Positions 1-7,966 of a stretch of 64,000 nucleotides of DNA are shown here, one piece after another. Position 1 is the first letter of the stretch. Each line of letters opens with the position of its first letter. The DNA is from Arthrobacter sp. S39 (GTDB taxonomy: Bacteria; Actinomycetota; Actinomycetes; Actinomycetales; Micrococcaceae). Position numbers and translations under genes: made by a program. The stretch lies in the NCBI RefSeq assembly GCF_004320525.1, contig NZ_SIHX01000003.1, positions 248,001 to 312,000 of the forward strand. The letters are read 5' to 3'. The notes beneath the pieces are model-generated. The model had not been told where the DNA came from, ran no database searches, and saw only the letters and a program-made list of their open reading frames with translations.

Positions 1-1409
1 TGGACGTGCAGGCGCCGCGCCGCTTCCGAAATGGATCCGCTCAGCGACGGGTACACCGTAAACGTGCTGGCGACGTCGTCGACGTGCAGCTTCTGCTTCA
101 CCGCGATGGAGATGGCGAAGATCAGCTCGGAGGCGTTCGGCCCCACCACCACCCCGCCGATGACGGTCCCGGAACCCTTGCGCGCGAAGATCTTGACGAA
201 GCCGTCCTTGTGGTTGCGCATCTTGGCGCGGGCGTTGCTCTTAAGCGACAGCTTAACGACGTCGCCCTGGTACTTGCCGGACTCGATCTCGGCCTCGGAG
301 ACACCCACGGACGCGATCTCCGGCGACGTGAAGATGTTGGACGCCACCTGGTGCAGCTTGATGGGCGTCACGCCGTCGCCCAGGAAATGTGCGATCGCGA
401 TCCTGCCCTGCATGGCTGCTACGGACGCCAAGGCGAGCACCCCGGTGCAGTCGCCGGCGGCGTAGATGTTCGGGGCGGTGGTGCGGGAGACGCCGTCGAC
501 CTTGATGTGTCCGCTTTCGGTGAGGGCCACGCCCGCTTCCTCCAGGCCGATGCCTGCGGTGTTGGGAATGGACCCGACGCAGACCAGGCAGTGGCTGCCG
601 GTGACCTTCGAGCCGTCGCCCAGGGTAACCACCACGCCGTCGTCGGTCCGTTCCACGGTCTCGGCGCGGGCACGGGACAGGACCCGCACGCCGCGGCGTT
701 CGAAGACTTCCTCCAGCACCTCGGCGGCGTCGGTGTCCGAACCGGGAAGCACCCGGTCACGGCTGGAAATCAAGGTGACCTTGGAGCCCAGGCCGTTGTA
801 GGCGGACGCGAATTCGGCACCGGTCACACCGGACCCCACCACAATGAGCTCCTCGGGAAGCTCGTCGAGGTTGTAGATCTGCGCCCAGTTCAGGATGCGT
901 TCGCCGTCCGGCCGGGCGGTGGGCAGTTCGCGCGGGTGCGCACCCACGGCCAGCAGGATGGTGTCCGCCTCGACAATTTCCGTGCCGTCCGCGGTCAGGA
1001 CTTCGATGGTGTGGTTGTCAACGAGCTTGCCCGAGCCAAGCAGGATGCGGACGTTCTGGTGTTCCAGCCCGGTCGATATGTCCTGGGACTGTTGACGTGC
1101 CAGGCCCAGGAGGCGGTCGTTGATGTGCTTGAGGTCGGCGCGCATGGCAGGCACGAAGTCTCCGCCGTCGACGTCGAACTTCACTCCCAGCTCCCCCGCC
1201 TCGCCGACGCGGGTCATCAGGTCCGCCGTCGCGATCAGGGTCTTGGAAGGCACGACGTCGGTGAGCACGGCAGAGCCGCCCAGTCCGGCGCGTTCGATGA
1301 TGGTGACCTGCGCCCCCAGCGAGGCAGCGACCATGGCGGCTTCGTATCCGCCCGGGCCACCTCCGAGGATTGCGATCCGGGGTGAGCTGAAATCAGGGTG
1401 CGTAGTCAC
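1..1409 (-). CDS. NAD(P)H-quinone dehydrogenase, LpdA-like flavoprotein (partial at window edge)
   Basis: Two-dinucleotide-fold flavoprotein of the pyridine nucleotide-disulfide oxidoreductase superfamily. Read from GTG 1409, the N-terminus carries the FAD-binding ILGGGPGGYEAA motif (residues 14-25) and then GGSAVLTDVVPSK (44-56). In dihydrolipoamide dehydrogenase this stretch holds the redox CxxxxC pair; here both positions are Ala47 and Val52, so it cannot do disulfide chemistry. That fits the mycobacterial LpdA (Rv3303c) group, which reduces quinones with NAD(P)H. About 469 codons are visible, so only the extreme C-terminus is missing. An in-frame TTG at 1415 is an alternative start. The gene is divergent from the purine nucleoside phosphorylase gene. 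The family assignment rests on this motif and overall fold, not on a search. Confidence 0.85.
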   Translation of the reverse strand, partial: MTTHPDFSSPRIAILGGGPGGYEAAMVAASLGAQVTIIERAGLGGSAVLTDVVPSKTLIATADLMTRVGEAGELGVKFDVDGGDFVPAMRADLKHINDRLLGLARQQSQDISTGLEHQNVRILLGSGKLVDNHTIEVLTADGTEIVEADTILLAVGAHPRELPTARPDGERILNWAQIYNLDELPEELIVVGSGVTGAEFASAYNGLGSKVTLISSRDRVLPGSDTDAAEVLEEVFERRGVRVLSRARAETVERTDDGVVVTLGDGSKVTGSHCLVCVGSIPNTAGIGLEEAGVALTESGHIKVDGVSRTTAPNIYAAGDCTGVLALASVAAMQGRIAIAHFLGDGVTPIKLHQVASNIFTSPEIASVGVSEAEIESGKYQGDVVKLSLKSNARAKMRNHKDGFVKIFARKGSGTVIGGVVVGPNASELIFAISIAVKQKLHVDDVASTFTVYPSLSGSISEAARRLHV

Positions 1410-1514
1410 AAACAACCATTCTCCCGCATGGGGCGCCGCACCACCAATAAACAGCCGTGGCCATGGTGCCGGTCACCAGCACCCGTGATGCTGTGCACAG
1501 GAGCAACAGCACGA

Positions 1515-1529
1515 TAACTTGTACCAGTG
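1515..1529 (+). promoter_or_regulatory. Leaderless promoter of punA: TAACTT-N6-GTG
   Basis: A TANNNT-type -10 box, TAACTT (1515-1520), ends six bases before the GTG start at 1527. Transcription would begin at the start codon itself, the arrangement of leaderless actinobacterial mRNAs, and no convincing Shine-Dalgarno lies upstream. The -35 position (1492-1497) is weak. Confidence 0.5.
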
Positions 1530-2345
1530 AGTAATACAGACTTCCTGAACACTGACCCCTTTGCCGCCGCCCGCGCCGCCGCCGACTACATCGCCGGGGA
1601 AACAGGTGTGGACCGCCACGACGTCGCCCTGGTCCTCGGCTCGGGGTGGGGCCAGGCCGCCGACCTGATCGGCGACACCACCGCCACGCTGTCCGCGGAC
1701 GAGGTTCCCGGTTTCCATGCCCCGGCGGTGGAAGGCCACGTGGGCACCATCCGCTCGGTCCTCACCAAGGAAGGCAAGCGGGCGCTGGTGCTGGGCGCGC
1801 GCACACACTTCTATGAGGGCAAAGGCGTCCGCGCCGTCGTCCACGGCGTCCGCACCGCGGCCGCCGCCGGCTGCACGACCCTGGTCCTCACCAACGGCTG
1901 CGGCGGCCTCAACGAAGCCTGGGCACCGGGCACTCCAGTGCTCATCAAAGATCACATAAACCTCACCGCCGCCTCCCCGCTGGAGGGCGCCACCTTTGTT
2001 GACCTGACAGATCTTTACTCATCCCGCATCCGCGGGCTGGCCCGTGAGGTCGATTCTTCACTGGAAGAGGGTGTCTATGCGCAGTTCACCGGGCCGCACT
2101 ACGAAACCCCGGCCGAGGTCCAGTACGCCAAACGGATCGGCGCGGACCTGGTCGGCATGTCCACCGCGCTGGAGGCCATCGCCGGCCGCCACGCGGGCAT
2201 GGAAGTATTCGGCATCTCCCTGGTCACCAACCTCGCGGCCGGCATCAGCCCTGCCCCGCTGAGCCACCAGGAAGTCCTCGAGTCCGGTCAGGCCGCCGGA
2301 CCGCGCATCTCCAAACTCCTCGCGGAGATCATCGCCAGGCTGTAG
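1527..2345 (+). CDS. punA: Purine-nucleoside phosphorylase
   Basis: Catalyses phosphorolysis of (deoxy)guanosine and inosine to the free base plus (deoxy)ribose 1-phosphate in the cytoplasm; purine salvage. The 272-residue length is normal for the trimeric PNP class. Visible hallmarks are the phosphate-binding VLGSGWG loop (residues 36-42), the NGCGGLNE strand-loop, the GPHYETPAE segment and GMSTALE near the purine pocket. The start is GTG 1527, chosen because a -10 box sits at leaderless spacing. deoC lies 9 kb downstream and a phosphosugar mutase is the next plus-strand gene, so nucleoside pentose catabolism is locally represented. The 3' end converges on the Rrf2 gene with only 12 bases between. 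Confidence 0.93.
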   Translation: MSNTDFLNTDPFAAARAAADYIAGETGVDRHDVALVLGSGWGQAADLIGDTTATLSADEVPGFHAPAVEGHVGTIRSVLTKEGKRALVLGARTHFYEGKGVRAVVHGVRTAAAAGCTTLVLTNGCGGLNEAWAPGTPVLIKDHINLTAASPLEGATFVDLTDLYSSRIRGLAREVDSSLEEGVYAQFTGPHYETPAEVQYAKRIGADLVGMSTALEAIAGRHAGMEVFGISLVTNLAAGISPAPLSHQEVLESGQAAGPRISKLLAEIIARL

Positions 2346-2357
2346 GCAGCCGGCCGG

Positions 2358-2843
2358 TCAGGTCCGGGTCCCCATCAGCCGGCTGACCGTATCCCCGCGG
2401 GCCTCGGGGAACCGGCGTTCGATGGACTCCGCGATCCCGGCAATGGTCTGCCGGGAAAGCTCGGTACGCCAGGTGACCTCGGCGTGCCGCATGGTCTGCG
2501 AAATCAGGCAGCTCCGCGCGTAGTCGGCGTCCATCGCGCCACCGGGTGCGTCCTTCAGGATGCCCTCGCACCTGAAAGCGTCCTCGTTCCCCTCGATGGC
2601 GAGGTAAACGTCCAGGACCGAGATCCGGTCCGATCGGCGCGCGAGCCGGAAGCCGCCCCTCGGGCCGGAAACGGACGTCAGGATGCCGGCGCGGACCAGT
2701 GCCTGGAGCTGCTTGTTAAGGTAGGCGGCCGGCAGTTTGTAGAAGTCAGCCAGCCGCGCACTGCTGACCGCCTCCCCCATCGGGGTCCAGGACATGTTGA
2801 CGCAGCTGTGCAACGCCCACTCCACGCCCTCCCCCATCCTCAT
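2358..2843 (-). CDS. Rrf2-family transcriptional regulator
   Basis: A 161-residue winged-helix regulator. The HTH covers about residues 20-70 with the family pattern YLNKQLQALVRAGILTSVSGPRGGFRLA, the 'SxxGxxGGFxLAR' wing. The effector region has only Cys92 (RCEG) and Cys112, whereas Fe-S-binding members (IscR, NsrR) usually have three clustered cysteines. Metal or redox sensing is therefore uncertain, and YwgB/YwnA-like members without clusters are equally possible. The start ATG 2843 is supported by a promoter at leaderless distance. It is divergent from the phosphosugar mutase gene; its targets cannot be read from the sequence. Confidence 0.88.
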   Translation of the reverse strand: MRMGEGVEWALHSCVNMSWTPMGEAVSSARLADFYKLPAAYLNKQLQALVRAGILTSVSGPRGGFRLARRSDRISVLDVYLAIEGNEDAFRCEGILKDAPGGAMDADYARSCLISQTMRHAEVTWRTELSRQTIAGIAESIERRFPEARGDTVSRLMGTRT

Positions 2844-2879
2844 ATTCGAGACAGTACTTGTCCAGAAAATTTACTTCAA
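2841..2879 (-). promoter_or_regulatory. Leaderless promoter of the rrf2 gene: TTGAAG-17-TACTGT-7-ATG
   Basis: On the minus strand, TTGAAG (2879-2874), a 17-base spacer, TACTGT (2856-2851) and seven bases lead to ATG 2843. Both hexamers are close to the sigma-70 consensus and the transcript should start at or next to the ATG. Confidence 0.6.
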
Positions 2880-2954
2880 GGATTTCCGGGGTTTTCCGGG
2901 GCCGCCGGCGGGGACAAAGCGGGTGTTTGGGAAGTCTTCGGCGGGCAATGACGA

Positions 2955-2970
2955 TAGCGTTGTGCCCATG
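2955..2970 (+). promoter_or_regulatory. Possible leaderless start of the phosphosugar mutase gene: TAGCGT-N7-ATG
   Basis: TAGCGT at 2955-2960 precedes ATG 2968 by seven bases, and no Shine-Dalgarno is present. No good -35 is visible. Confidence 0.4.
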
Positions 2971-4707
2971 ACGTCCACCGATGCCGAGTCCATCCTCTTC
3001 AGCCAAGCCCGCGACTGGGCCGCCCAGGATCCGGATTCCGCCACTTCCGCCGCCCTGTCTGAACTGGTCCGGCAGGCGGAAAGCGGAGTCGGCGCTGCCC
3101 GGCAGGAACTCGCTGACAGTTTCAACGGCACCCTGCAGTTCGGCACCGCGGGACTGCGCGCGGCACTCGGCCCGGGACCAAACCGGATGAACCGTGTGGT
3201 GGTCCGCCGTGCCGCGGCAGGCCTGGCGGCCTTCCTCAGCCACGCCGTGGGCGAGGTCTCCCCGGGAACCCGGCCGCGCGCCGTCGTCGGCTACGACGCC
3301 CGGCACAATTCCGATATTTTCGCTGAAGAAACGGCGGCGATCTTCACCGCCGCCGGTTTTGAGACCTTCCTGATGCCCTCCGCGCTGCCGACGCCGCTGC
3401 TGGCGTACGCTGTGCGGGCACTGGACTGCGACGGCGGGGTCATGGTCACGGCCAGCCACAACCCGCCCCAGGACAACGGCTACAAGGTCTACCTCGGCCG
3501 CCACGCCGTGGAGGAAAGCGGGCGGGGTGCCCAGATCGTGGCACCCTACGACGCCGGAATCTCGGCGCGGATCGACGCCGTCGGACCGGTGGACTCCATC
3601 GCCCTGGCCGCGGACGGCTGGACCGTTCTGGACCCGTCCATTGCCGCGGACTACCAGCGCGCGACGGCGGCACTCGCCGATCCCGCACGTTTTCCGTCCC
3701 GTGACCTGCGGATTGTCCTGACCCCGATGCACGGCGTCGGCGGGGAAACAGCCGTGGCCGTCCTGAACGAGGCGGGCTTCTCTGACGTCACGCTGGTGGC
3801 CGAACAGGCTGTGCCCGACCCTGAGTTCCCCACGGTGAGTTTTCCGAACCCGGAGGAGCCCGGCGCCCTGGACCTGGCGCTGGAGACGGCAGTGCGGGTG
3901 GATGCCGATATTGTCCTGGCCAACGATCCCGATGCGGACCGCGCGGCGGTCGCTGCCAAGGATCCGTCCACGGACGCCTGGCGCATGCTCCGAGGTGATG
4001 AGGTGGGGGCGCTCCTGGGCGCACACATTGTGGCCCGGCTTGCGGCCGGCGGTGAGGAAAAGCCCGACGGCGTCCTCGCCAATTCGGTCGTTTCCTCACG
4101 CCTGTTGTCCCGCATCGCCGCCGCAGCCGGGTACGCGCACGAGGAAACGCTGACGGGATTCAAGTGGATTTCCCGTGTTCCGGGACTGCTGTACGGCTAC
4201 GAGGAAGCCTTGGGTTACTGTGTTGCCCCCGACCTGGTCCGGGACAAGGACGGCATCTCGGCCGCTGTGCTGATCGCGGAGCTTGCAGCCACGGCCAAAG
4301 CGGGCGGCAAAACCATCTTTGACACCCTGGATGAGCTTTATCTGCAGCACGGCCTGCACGCGAGCGACCAGCTGAGCATCAGGGTGGCCAACCTGGGCCT
4401 GCTGGATGCCATGATGAACCGGCTCCGGGTCAGCCCGCCGGATTCCTTCGGTTCCTCGGCGGTGGAAACCTTCGTGGACCTCGCCGACGGCACCGAACAC
4501 CTGCCGCCCACCGACGGCCTGCTCTACCTGACCAGGGACCAGACCCGGGTGATCATCCGTCCCAGCGGCACCGAGCCGAAGCTCAAGTGCTACCTGGAAG
4601 TGATCAAGGGTGTGGAGTCCGCCGCGGAACTCCCCGAGGCACGCCAAGCCGCACGCGCCGCCCTGGACCAGGTGCTCGGCGACGTGCGGGAGGCCCTCGG
4701 CCTCTAG
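2968..4707 (+). CDS. Phospho-sugar mutase (phosphoglucomutase/phosphomannomutase family)
   Basis: Interconverts hexose or pentose 1- and 6(5)-phosphates through a phosphoserine. The 579-residue protein is the long (PGM2-like) form of the alpha-D-phosphohexomutase family. The four signature loops are present in order: catalytic TASHNPPQDNG, metal-binding NDPDADRAA, sugar-binding GYEEALGYC and the C-terminal phosphate-binding RPSGTEPK. An in-frame extension to 2794 exists, but homologues start near MTSTDAES and the -10 box lies at leaderless distance from ATG 2968. GTG 2962 is a close alternative. It could supply glucose 1-phosphate for the glycan genes further right or ribose phosphate conversion beside punA; substrate specificity is not readable. 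Confidence 0.92.
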   Translation: MTSTDAESILFSQARDWAAQDPDSATSAALSELVRQAESGVGAARQELADSFNGTLQFGTAGLRAALGPGPNRMNRVVVRRAAAGLAAFLSHAVGEVSPGTRPRAVVGYDARHNSDIFAEETAAIFTAAGFETFLMPSALPTPLLAYAVRALDCDGGVMVTASHNPPQDNGYKVYLGRHAVEESGRGAQIVAPYDAGISARIDAVGPVDSIALAADGWTVLDPSIAADYQRATAALADPARFPSRDLRIVLTPMHGVGGETAVAVLNEAGFSDVTLVAEQAVPDPEFPTVSFPNPEEPGALDLALETAVRVDADIVLANDPDADRAAVAAKDPSTDAWRMLRGDEVGALLGAHIVARLAAGGEEKPDGVLANSVVSSRLLSRIAAAAGYAHEETLTGFKWISRVPGLLYGYEEALGYCVAPDLVRDKDGISAAVLIAELAATAKAGGKTIFDTLDELYLQHGLHASDQLSIRVANLGLLDAMMNRLRVSPPDSFGSSAVETFVDLADGTEHLPPTDGLLYLTRDQTRVIIRPSGTEPKLKCYLEVIKGVESAAELPEARQAARAALDQVLGDVREALGL

Positions 4708-4713
4708 CGCGGG

Positions 4714-5085
4714 CTAGAGCTCGATTTCGATGAAGCCGTCGGTGATGCGGGTGTTGAACGTGTCCAGCCGCAGCTCAGCGACTCCGAAGCACTCGCCTGT
4801 TTCCAGGTCGTAGACCTCTTTGTGCAGGGGTGAGGCGATCGTGGGGCGGGTGCCGCGTGAGCCGAGGATGCCGCGGGCCATGACGTGGGCGCCGGTGGCG
4901 GGGTCCTCGTGGGCGACCGCAAAGATTTCGCTGGGGCCGGTGCGGAAGAGGGCTACCTGGCGGCCTGCGATGAGGGCTGCCTCGCCCCAGGACAGTTCCA
5001 GTTCCTCCACGGCGCAGACGCGGTGCCAGCCGGTGGCGGTGTCAGTTTCTGTGGCGAGTGCCCCAAGTTCCAGTGTTGCCGTCAT
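4714..5085 (-). CDS. nirD: Nitrite reductase (NADH) small subunit
   Basis: Small subunit of cytoplasmic assimilatory NADH-nitrite reductase, 123 residues. It has the Rieske-like fold of NirD without the Cys/His pairs that bind a 2Fe-2S cluster. Recognisable segments are GWHRVCAVEELELSWGEAALI, the IFAVAHEDPATGA strand and SPLHKEVYDLETGECFG. The start ATG 5085 is preceded by a strong GGGAGAGGAG Shine-Dalgarno. Unusually, it is transcribed away from nirB rather than directly downstream of it, so subunit balance must come from two promoters. Its 3' end converges on the mutase gene with six bases between stops. Confidence 0.93.
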   Translation of the reverse strand: MTATLELGALATETDTATGWHRVCAVEELELSWGEAALIAGRQVALFRTGPSEIFAVAHEDPATGAHVMARGILGSRGTRPTIASPLHKEVYDLETGECFGVAELRLDTFNTRITDGFIEIEL

Positions 5086-5135
5086 GTCGGCTCCTCTCCC
5101 TGTGCTTGCTTGGCCACCTGTATGGCCGTACTAAC

Positions 5136-5178
5136 AAGCTAGGCGTCCGGTGTTTCACGGGCATGCGCTGAATGTGTC
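5136..5178 (-). promoter_or_regulatory. nirD promoter with GlnR-like half-sites
   Basis: On the minus strand a GAAAC (5156-5152) is followed by ten bases and the -10 box TAGCTT (5141-5136). A second 5-mer, GACAC (5178-5174), lies 22 bases (two 11-base steps) further upstream. The GAAAC-N10-TANNNT spacing is identical to the nirB promoter. GlnR sites in actinobacteria are built from gTnAC/GaAAC 5-mers every 11 bp; the match is by eye. Confidence 0.5.
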
Positions 5179-5229
5179 CGGCGCGTAAAAGAGAACTCAC
5201 CCGGTCGGAAATGCGTTCGTGATGCAGAA

Positions 5230-5283
5230 GTTAAGTTCACGAAACAAATGGGAAACTGAAGCGAAACTGCGGGTACCTAGTCT
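5230..5283 (+). promoter_or_regulatory. nirB promoter with a four-step GlnR operator
   Basis: Four 5-mers spaced exactly 11 bases apart: GTTAA (5230), GAAAC (5241), GAAAC (5252) and GAAAC (5263). They end ten bases before the -10 box TAGTCT (5278-5283). No good -35 exists, as expected for an activated promoter. This matches the a-n6-b-n6-a-n6-b GlnR box of actinomycetes, so activation by GlnR under nitrogen limitation is inferred. The predicted start point near 5290 excludes the upstream ATG 5286 as nirB start. Confidence 0.75.
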
Positions 5284-5333
5284 GGATGGACAAGCTGCAG
5301 AGCACCGTCTGCGGCCCATGCGAAAGGCCCACA

Positions 5334-7964
5334 GTGACCGAACAGACTTCAAGCACAGAGACTCCGCGCCGCATCGTCGTCGCCGGCGGCGGCCCGGCGG
5401 CCCACCGTTTTGCGGACGCAATGCATGCCCGCGGCCTCGAAGGCTGGCATGTCACGGTCCTCACTGAGGAAGCCCACCTCCCCTACGACCGCGTGGCGCT
5501 GAGCAAGGCGCTGACCGTCATGGACTACGACCTCACCCTGGGCGAGGCGTCCATGTGGGACCACGAAGCCCTGTCCCTGAAGACCGGCGAGCGCGTCATC
5601 AAGATCAACTCGGACGCCAAGACGGTGGAAACCGCGGCCGGCAACACCTTTGAATACGACCACCTCGTGGTTGCCACGGGTTCGAATGCCGCCCGCCTGC
5701 CGATCCCCGGCGCCGAGCACACCCACGTTTACCGCACGCTCGAAGACGTCTGGGCCATCAACAAGGCCATTGCTGAACTCACGGAGAAGCTCGGCCGCCA
5801 GGTCAACGCGGTCACCATCGGCGGTGGCCTCCTCGGGCTCGAGTCCGCGGCCGGCACGGAGCAGCTTGGCGCCAACCCGATCGTCATCGACGGTTCGCAG
5901 TGGCTGATGGCCACCCAGCTCGATGAAGGCGCGGGCCAGGCCATGGGCCGGCTCATCACGGCCAAGGGCTTCGAAGTCCACGGCGGCGTGTTCCCCTCCG
6001 AAGTACTGTCCGACGACGACGGCCAGGTCACCGGCGTCCTCATGGCTGACGGCCGCATCATTGAAGCTGACCTTGTCATCGTCGCGATCGGTGTCCGGCC
6101 GCGCGACGAGCTCTTCCGCGCGGCAGAGGGCGAGGAGCAGGTCTTCTCGCTGGGCCAGCGCGGCGGCGTGGTCATCAACGACTACTGCGCCACTGAAGTC
6201 GACGGAATCTGGGCCATCGGTGAAGTGGCCAACTTCGGCGGCATGTGCCTGGGCCTGGTGGCCCCCGCGAACACCATGGCGGAGATCGTCGCTGACCGCC
6301 TCCACGGCGGAGAGGCCACCTTCCCGGGGTTCGACACCGCCACCAAGCTCAAGCTGTCCGGCGTCGACGTTGCCAGCTTCGGTGACGCGTTCGCCAAGAC
6401 CGAGCACGCCCTCGAAATCGTCTACGCGGACCCGGCCCGCGGCGTCTACCAGAAGATCGTCACCACCGACGATGCCAAGACCCTCCTGGGCGGCATCTTC
6501 GTGGGCGACGCCACCCCCTACACCAGCCTGCGCCCGCTTCTGGGCCGTGAGCTCAGCGCCGAGCCCGGCGCGTACCTCACCGCGGCCGGCGGCGGCGACG
6601 CCCCGGACACCGAGCTCCCGGACGACGCCATCCTGTGTTCCTGCAACAACGTGTCCGCCGGAACCATCCGCGACACCGTCAACGGCTGCGGCGCCTGCGA
6701 CGGCAACGCCCCCGTCCAGGAACTCGGCGAGCTCAAGGGCTGCACCCGCGCCGGAACCAGCTGCGGCTCCTGTGTCCCGATGCTCAAGAAGCTGCTCGAA
6801 ACCGAACTCACCAAGTCAGGCGTCGAGGTCTCCAAGGCCCTCTGCGAGCACATCGAGCTGTCCCGCCAGGACCTGTTCGACGCCATCCGCGTCCTGGGCC
6901 TGACCTCCTTCGAAGAGATCATGGCCAAGTACGGCACCGGTGCCGGCTGTGACATCTGCAAGCCGACCATCGCCAACATCCTGGCCAGCCAGAACAGCGC
7001 GTACGTCCTGGACGCCGGCCGCGGCACCCTGCAGGACACCAACGACCGCGCCCTGGCCAACATGCAGAAGGACGGCACCTACTCGGTGGTCCCCCGCATT
7101 GCCGGCGGCGAAATCACCCCGAAGAAGCTCGGCGTCATCGCCGCCGTGGCCGAGAAGTACAACCTGTACACCAAGATCACCGGCGGCCAGCGCATCGACA
7201 TGTTCGGTGCCCGGCTGGAGGAACTCCCGGAAATCTGGAAGGAACTGGTGGACGCCGGCTTCGAATCCGGCCAGGCCTACGGCAAGAGCCTGCGCACGGT
7301 GAAGTCCTGCGTCGGTTCCACCTGGTGCCGCTTCGGCGTCCAGGACTCGGTGGCCATGGCCATCCAGCTTGAGCTCCGCTACCGCGGCCTCCGCAGCCCG
7401 CACAAGCTCAAGATGGGCGTCTCCGGCTGTGCCCGCGAATGCGCCGAAGCCCGCGGCAAGGATGTTGGCGTGATCGCCACCGCCGACGGCTGGAACCTGT
7501 ACGTCGGCGGCAACGGCGGTGCCACCCCGGCCCACGCCCAGCTGCTGGCCAAGGACCTCGACGACGAGACGCTGATCAAGTACATCGACCGCTACTTCAT
7601 GTACTACATCCGCACCGCAGACCGCCTGCAGCGCACAGCGCGCTGGCAGGAAGAGCTCGACGGCGGCATCAAGCACGTTGAGGATGTGGTGGTCAAGGAC
7701 ACCCTGGGCATCGCCGAGGACCTCGAGGCCGCCATGGCCAAGCACGTCGACACCTACGTCGACGAGTGGGCCGACACCCTCAAGGACCCCGAGCGCCTGC
7801 GCCGGTTCCGCTCCTTCGTCAACGCGCCCGACCAGAAGGACGACTCCATCACGTTTGTTTCCGACGAGCGTGGCCAGATGCGCCCCGCCACCCCGGAGGA
7901 AAAAGGCAAGGTCCTGATCGGCGCTTCCATCCCCATGAGGCCCCGCGACGAGAACGAGGTATAG
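5334..7964 (+). CDS. nirB: Nitrite reductase (NADH) large subunit
   Basis: Six-electron reduction of nitrite to ammonium with NADH; cytoplasmic. From GTG 5334 (Shine-Dalgarno GAAAGG six bases upstream) it has 876 residues. Domain order: FAD/NAD(P)-binding module (VVAGGGPAAH near residue 10, second Rossmann IGGGLLGLE), a BFD-like 2Fe-2S region with CSCNNVSAGTIRD and a CGSC, the nitrite/sulfite reductase half-domains, and the siroheme-4Fe4S ligands Cys659, Cys665, Cys699 and Cys703 (SCVGSTWC, SGCAREC). The longer frame from ATG 5286 would start before the predicted transcript and lacks a ribosome site. It is followed three bases later by cobA, which makes the siroheme precursor. Confidence 0.95.
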   Translation: MTEQTSSTETPRRIVVAGGGPAAHRFADAMHARGLEGWHVTVLTEEAHLPYDRVALSKALTVMDYDLTLGEASMWDHEALSLKTGERVIKINSDAKTVETAAGNTFEYDHLVVATGSNAARLPIPGAEHTHVYRTLEDVWAINKAIAELTEKLGRQVNAVTIGGGLLGLESAAGTEQLGANPIVIDGSQWLMATQLDEGAGQAMGRLITAKGFEVHGGVFPSEVLSDDDGQVTGVLMADGRIIEADLVIVAIGVRPRDELFRAAEGEEQVFSLGQRGGVVINDYCATEVDGIWAIGEVANFGGMCLGLVAPANTMAEIVADRLHGGEATFPGFDTATKLKLSGVDVASFGDAFAKTEHALEIVYADPARGVYQKIVTTDDAKTLLGGIFVGDATPYTSLRPLLGRELSAEPGAYLTAAGGGDAPDTELPDDAILCSCNNVSAGTIRDTVNGCGACDGNAPVQELGELKGCTRAGTSCGSCVPMLKKLLETELTKSGVEVSKALCEHIELSRQDLFDAIRVLGLTSFEEIMAKYGTGAGCDICKPTIANILASQNSAYVLDAGRGTLQDTNDRALANMQKDGTYSVVPRIAGGEITPKKLGVIAAVAEKYNLYTKITGGQRIDMFGARLEELPEIWKELVDAGFESGQAYGKSLRTVKSCVGSTWCRFGVQDSVAMAIQLELRYRGLRSPHKLKMGVSGCARECAEARGKDVGVIATADGWNLYVGGNGGATPAHAQLLAKDLDDETLIKYIDRYFMYYIRTADRLQRTARWQEELDGGIKHVEDVVVKDTLGIAEDLEAAMAKHVDTYVDEWADTLKDPERLRRFRSFVNAPDQKDDSITFVSDERGQMRPATPEEKGKVLIGASIPMRPRDENEV

Positions 7965-7966
7965 GC

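Noticed and set aside
2348..2386. Terminator between punA and the rrf2 gene (CAGCCGGC...GCCGGCTG)
   Set aside because: Arms are 23 bases apart, overlap the rrf2 coding end and have no T-run; not strong enough to list.
5286..5333. Upstream ATG extension of nirB
   Set aside because: It lies only two bases after the -10 box, so it would precede the transcript start; GTG 5334 has its own Shine-Dalgarno.
5349..6407. 352-codon minus-strand open frame inside nirB
   Set aside because: Shadow of the conserved NirB reading frame.
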